Positions 60,193 to 64,000 of a stretch of 64,000 nt of DNA are shown here, piece after piece; the stretch's first letter is position 1; every line of letters begins with the position of its first letter. The notes below the pieces were generated by a model that did not search any database, was not told the DNA's origin, and was given only the letters and a program-made list of their open reading frames with translations. This stretch comes from Isoetes taiwanensis. Its lineage: Eukaryota; Streptophyta; Lycopodiopsida; Isoetales; Isoetaceae. The stretch is from positions 11,185,317 to 11,249,316 of the forward strand of contig JAJEKV010000006.1 in assembly GCA_021234155.1 (NCBI GenBank), written 5' to 3'. The translations under genes and the position numbers were made by a program.

Positions 60193-62453
60193 ATGCGTAG
60201 GTTCTACTGGAACTTGCGAGCTTCAGACAGGACCACATTTGTTTTCAACATGTTAGACGTCTGTTCACAGAACGGCCTGGTGCAGAAGCTAATGCTAAAT
60301 AATAAGCAGGTTTGCTTGAAAGCATGGCATAGAGCCTATGGTATTCCAATGTCCACATTCTATAAGTGGCGAAGACTTTTCCTTGCTGGTCACAGAGTTG
60401 CTGAGCATGGTAACATGGGCACGAAAAAGCCGAGGCCTCACACTCTTGCCGGGAAGGCCATACTCTCTATGTACATAGATGAGAATGCAGAGACGATGCC
60501 CCACAGATCGAAAATCACTACTGAAGGGGTGAGAGAGAATGTCAAGAGGCTCCCCTCTGTCCTAACTAAAAAGGACATTCTTCAAGAGGTGGACGCCAAT
60601 GTGATGGAGATGACGGGCAAGCACATCTCACATTCTTCATTCTCACGTGGGTGGAAGCAAAATCACCCAGAGGTTGGAATAGCAAAGAGGACAGCTTTTT
60701 CCAAGTGCAATACTTGTATTGTAATAAAAGAGAAAATGGCTAAAACCAGAGATCCACGGGAGAGAAGAGAATTGCAGATGGAAAGGAAGGAACACATGAC
60801 AGCCCAGATCTCTTGTAGGAGCTTGTACTGGTCATGGAGAGCTTTGTCCCACCGATCACCGGACCAGGCGCTCACTATCATACATGATAAGATGGACCAA
60901 AACAAGACTATGATTCCAAGACTAGAGAAATTAGCGAAATCGGTATGGAGAGGTGAACGCTTGAAAGTTAAGCGTGGTGGTGCAGCGATGCATGGCCATG
61001 GCACGGGTGCCTTAGGACATTTCTCACTTTCGACCTTTGGAAGGATGATTCAAATTTTCATGTTGGTTCCTTGAATCATGCTATCAAAACACTGGAGGAC
61101 ACCAGAAGACAATTGGGGCCATTTGAGAGAAGAATCGGCACCGAGGGAATGTGGGGAACCGCACTACTAAACAGTCTTGGGGTTGAGGACAAAAAAACAA
61201 TACCTTTGGGGTAGACTTTGTAGCACCTCCTAAGCGGCCAGCCAAGTTAAGAGGTTACCTCGGTGGCTCTACTTATGACTAGACAATCATGCAAGTAACA
61301 AGAACAGATATCTCTTCTCTTATCTATCCTATCTTGTGTGGTTGGGTGTTTTTGATCAAATACAGGTTGGCTTCATGATGGTAGGCCACACTCATGATGA
61401 CATTGATGCGCTCTTCGGTAACTATTCAACGTTAATGCGCAGGTCGGATGCTCTAACTATTCCAGAACTAATGCAACTCTTCCGAGAGTGTAGCACGAAG
61501 GCACCGACACCATACCTTGTTACCGAGGTTCCCGATTGGAAGGGGTTCATAAAAGGTTACATTCCTGATAAGAAGGACCGTTTGGTTGGTCACTTGGAGC
61601 CCTTATTATTCAAGTTCTGCATGAATGAAGGGTGGCCATTAATGTATTACAAGATGAGACCTGGTCATAGAGAATGGTTGCCAGAAAAGGGTATTCGGAT
61701 GTGGAAAGCAGATGACAATGGTTTGCCAAAAATACCAATTGGCTCGCCCAAGACTGTCAGGCCATATGCATGCCTCAAAGACATAGGAGCATTGAGGTCG
61801 CCCATTGGAAGTACATGATGCATTGGGCTAACATCTCCGTGGCTGGTGTGAACTTCGTGGTCTAATACCTACATGAAGCGAGGTCATGGACTCTTGGTCT
61901 TGCGGTGATGCGTGTGCTAGGTGAAGTACCCCGGGCAATCCGAAATTCAGAACTTCCGCCTCAAACAAGGCAGGTTGTGCTTCAAGAGCCTGAATCTATT
62001 CAGGTCGATCCATTTGACGCTCCGGCTACCTATGTTGGACCTGCTAAGGATAAACCCAAGAATGCAGTGGAGATATTTGACCCATACCAAGATGTACAGA
62101 AAGGTATGTTTCTTCTTGTAAGACCAGCAGATGCATGTCCTACATGGGTAGCGTATGCGGAAGAGGATCCAATACAAGATCCCACTGCCCCTCATTATAA
62201 CGAGGTTTTTGTTTCTTGGTGGGAGCCTGTGGCTAGGAAAGGCACCCCGTACGCTCAACAGTATCGGGACTGCTGGCATAAAAAGTGGAGGCCGAATCCT
62301 AATGACAGACCACGTTATCAGCCTCTCAAAACGATAGACTATGCTTGGTTTGTGGAACCGAAGCCATTAATGGTTGTGATACCTCCTATTGTAGGAATCC
62401 AGCTGCAAGAATTGCTTGCTAAAGAGGCATCTGATGATGGAGATGAAACTTGA
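60193..62453 (+). pseudogene. RNase H-like transposase (GHTHDDIDALFG family, DUF7869-like)
   Basis: 60193-61074 carries a helix-turn-helix-like start (AYGIPMSTFYKWRRLF), a zinc pair KCNTC, LTIIHDKMDQNK and HGHGTGALGHFSL. One frame over, NHAIKTLEDTRRQLGPF continues the same protein. 61278-61818 continues in the first frame with LDNHASNKNRYLFSYL, VGFMMVGHTHDDIDALFG, and a C-terminal part. 61905-62453 holds the last third in another frame (GTPYAQQYRDCWHKKW). HDKMD, the LDN and the GHTHDDID aspartates are likely active-site acids of an RNase H fold. Stops at 61072 and 61265 and frame changes near 61.1 and 61.82 kb make the copy inactive. I know the family from plant genomes; the DUF name is from memory and uncertain. 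Confidence 0.6.
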
Positions 62454-62570
62454 GTGTTACAGGTACATTAAAGCATCTCACACTTTTTATTATCCATAAC
62501 ATCACTACAATAGACTATTTATTATTCATTACGTCTTGCATTTTTCATCTTAACACAAGAGCTCTTACAC
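62454..62570. other. Short spacer after the transposase
   Basis: AT-rich sequence separates the convergent transposase and the first small gene. Nothing was recognised. Confidence 0.4.
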
Positions 62571-62587
62571 TATAACATGTTGAACAG

Positions 62588-62833
62588 GTGATTCATTCAT
62601 CTTCGGGATCTGTAGTAGTGATCCCTGATATCTCATAGCTCATGCGCGGGAAGCCAAATCGGATGGATCATCACACTAATTGATTTGAGGCGCGAATCTC
62701 GGCCGCCCAAAGCTTTTCTTCGCAGGTAGGGATCAAGAAGAAGATGCCTGTCTAGGCAACCAACAAGATCAGAGTGGCTCATTGAGCACTTGATCGCCTC
62801 GATGTGGTTAACTGATGAAGGCGAAAAATCCAT
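62588..62833 (-). pseudogene. Small protein, tandem copy 1, frameshifted
   Basis: The frame starts at ATG 62833 (MDFSPSSVNHIEAIKC) and reaches WLPAHEL followed by a stop. One base over, the sequence continues YEISGITTTDPEDE and a stop, which matches YELNGITSFDVDDE of the second copy. Shared features with that copy are HI..(I/F)KC, a DL..C centre, LDP.L..KA and WLP..E. The protein is of unknown family, about 80 residues, with two conserved cysteines. A one-base shift breaks this copy. Confidence 0.55.
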
Positions 62834-62867
62834 GAGAGAAGAATGAACTTCAGCCCCGAAGTGAGAA

Positions 62868-62877
62868 GCTTTTATAG
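62868..62877 (-). promoter_or_regulatory. TATA box of small gene copy 1
   Basis: CTATAAAAGC lies about 35 bp before ATG 62833. The preceding TCACTATAAAA is the same in both tandem copies. Confidence 0.6.
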
Positions 62878-63160
62878 TGAAGTAGAATTATTGAGGTGAA
62901 TTATTGGGGTTGAATTCGGCGCCATTATTGCTCGTGTATAAGACCGTTGTATAAATACAAGTTTAATACATCTTTCGTATGGATATATATATGCTTTTAA
63001 AACGTGTGCTTGAAAACATGTTTGCTTGACGAATTTAGCTATGATTGAATTCAATGACAGCTTGCAGAATAAGTGGAGGTGGGATAGCACATCGTTACAA
63101 TATACTCAGTTAAGGTACTTGATATTACATCCTTAATCATAATGCTATTACATTCTTACT
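62878..63160. other. Spacer between the tandem small genes
   Basis: The first ~110 bp are similar to the upstream region of the second copy (GTGAAGTAGAATTATTGA). The rest is unremarkable. Confidence 0.5.
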
Positions 63161-63208
63161 TAGTTATTAGATACCCATGTCATTATTACATTATTAGCAG
63201 GTGCAGAT

Positions 63209-63451
63209 TTACTCGTCATCAACATCAAAGCTCGTGATGCCATTCAGCTCATAGATCTCCTGGTAAGGAAGCCAGTAAATATAGACTTTAACACGAGTGA
63301 GCTTCCTGCAAGCACTAGCAGGTCCGTCAGCTTTAGATAAGAGCCATGGATCAAGCTTAACGCCATTTCTAGCGCATTCGCCCAGATCGTTGTAGCTCAA
63401 GTAACACTTGAAAGAGCGGATGTGCTCTGGACGAGGCATCGAGGAAGCCAT
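63209..63451 (-). CDS. Small protein, tandem copy 2, intact
   Basis: 80 residues, starting MASSMPRPEHIRSFKC and ending with an acidic DVDDE. Cysteines lie at the KC and GEC positions, with a third near the middle (SACRK). The sequence WLPYQEIYELNGIT is the best-conserved part with copy 1. There is no signal peptide or membrane segment. The spacing of the two start codons (618 bp) and the matching upstream bases show a tandem duplication that includes the promoter. No family is recognised. It might be an accessory gene of the neighbouring transposon, which is inference from position only. Confidence 0.55.
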   Translation of the reverse strand: MASSMPRPEHIRSFKCYLSYNDLGECARNGVKLDPWLLSKADGPASACRKLTRVKVYIYWLPYQEIYELNGITSFDVDDE

Positions 63452-63485
63452 GGAAGATGAATGGCCTCTACCCCCTCGTCAAGCC

Positions 63486-63495
63486 GTTTTTATAG
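63486..63495 (-). promoter_or_regulatory. TATA box of small gene copy 2
   Basis: CTATAAAAAC lies about 35 bp before ATG 63451, at the same distance as in copy 1. Confidence 0.6.
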
Positions 63496-63730
63496 TGAAG
63501 TAAAATTATTGATGTCAATTATTGGTGTACAATGTAGGGCCATTATTGACCTTATACGAGTGTCATGTACACCTACAAGTATAACACAAAATTTGTATGT
63601 ATATGTGTATGTTAATTACCTCATGTTTGTTGGGCTCGAGAACTAGGTGAAAGTATTCGTGCTTGAGCAAATAAGGTGTGCTGAAAATTCTCAAAATTGT
63701 GTTATTTTATCCAATTAATGAAATCATGCT

Positions 63731-64000
63731 TCACTGTAAGAAAACATGTGTTTCATCCTCAACCCGGCCCGAATCACATGTTCTACAAATTCGATCTTCA
63801 AGTGGTGTCTTTGACCATCGACCTGTCTCGATTTCCAATCTGTGTGAGCTTGTCCTGTAACGGGCAATGATGTGCTTCAGGGATGTCGGCATGTCTTCTG
63901 ATAGGTATGCTTGACTCTTGTATTCATCCATATGATTGATCTGAGTTCTATAATGAAGCAACCTGCTACCTTGATGCTGCCATAACCGTTCTAGTGCCAA
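63731..64000 (-). CDS. C-terminal part of a LINE-type reverse transcriptase protein (runs off the window)
   Basis: The frame runs in from beyond the window. It holds RYRTSSHRLEIETGRW, EDRICRTCDSGRVEDETHVFL and continues toward the end of its domain. The pattern (R.....L.IETGRW, CxxC, VEDE.H) is that of the zinc-binding tail found after the reverse transcriptase in plant non-LTR elements. The reading frame is open within the window but incomplete, so its state is unknown. Confidence 0.55.
   Translation of the reverse strand: MALERLWQHQGSRLLHYRTQINHMDEYKSQAYLSEDMPTSLKHIIARYRTSSHRLEIETGRWSKTPLEDRICRTCDSGRVEDETHVFLQ

Overview
The window is nuclear DNA of a land plant. It has intron-containing genes, two near-identical A-type (CYP71-clan) cytochrome P450 genes with one intron each, a complete DRP5A dynamin-related gene, and a dense load of plant transposons: Helitron, LINE, hAT, pogo-like, MITEs and a large transposase family with a GHTHDDIDALFG motif. 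The mix is compatible with a non-flowering plant such as a fern, but the sequence alone does not settle this.

Layout. 1-28.6 kb is a tandem segmental duplication. Unit 1 (about 1.65-15.2 kb) and unit 2 (about 15.4-28.6 kb) share, in the same order, a repeat block, a P450 gene and a pogo-like transposase remnant. After duplication each unit received different insertions. Unit 1 has a 316-bp MITE, a ~190-bp repeat in the P450 promoter, and two copies of a fold-back MITE. Unit 2 has a 909-bp hAT element with a perfect 8-bp target duplication and a 3.84-kb element with perfect 25-bp inverted ends. 28.6-30.4 kb shows no gene.

30.5-37.5 kb is the only clearly conserved chromosomal gene block. A 12-exon + strand gene resembles vertebrate M1AP (meiosis 1 associated protein) and runs tail to tail with a 9-exon - strand DRP5A gene, whose Arabidopsis homologue acts in cytokinesis. 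Exon phases agree throughout both models. 37.5-41 kb is mostly gene-poor, with a possible small gene at 38.1 kb.

41-64 kb is a transposon nest. It holds a LINE with a 36-A tail, a BTB/POZ-MATH (BPM) gene fragment, and a decayed Helitron whose 3' end sits at an A^T site inside a second copy of the DRP5A upstream sequence. Beyond the Helitron are two divergent decayed genes. The - strand gene (54.1-58.1 kb) looks like a ParB-like domain joined to an N4/N6 DNA methyltransferase fold. The + strand gene (59.3-62.5 kb) is an RNase H-like transposase. Copies of a 16-bp palindrome, consensus GATCGCGGYCGCGATC, occur in the introns and flanks of this pair. Downstream are two tandem small genes of about 80 codons with matching TATA boxes, and the window ends inside a LINE-type ORF. 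The methylase/transposase/palindrome/small-gene cluster is the best candidate here for an undescribed mobile system; that grouping is inference.
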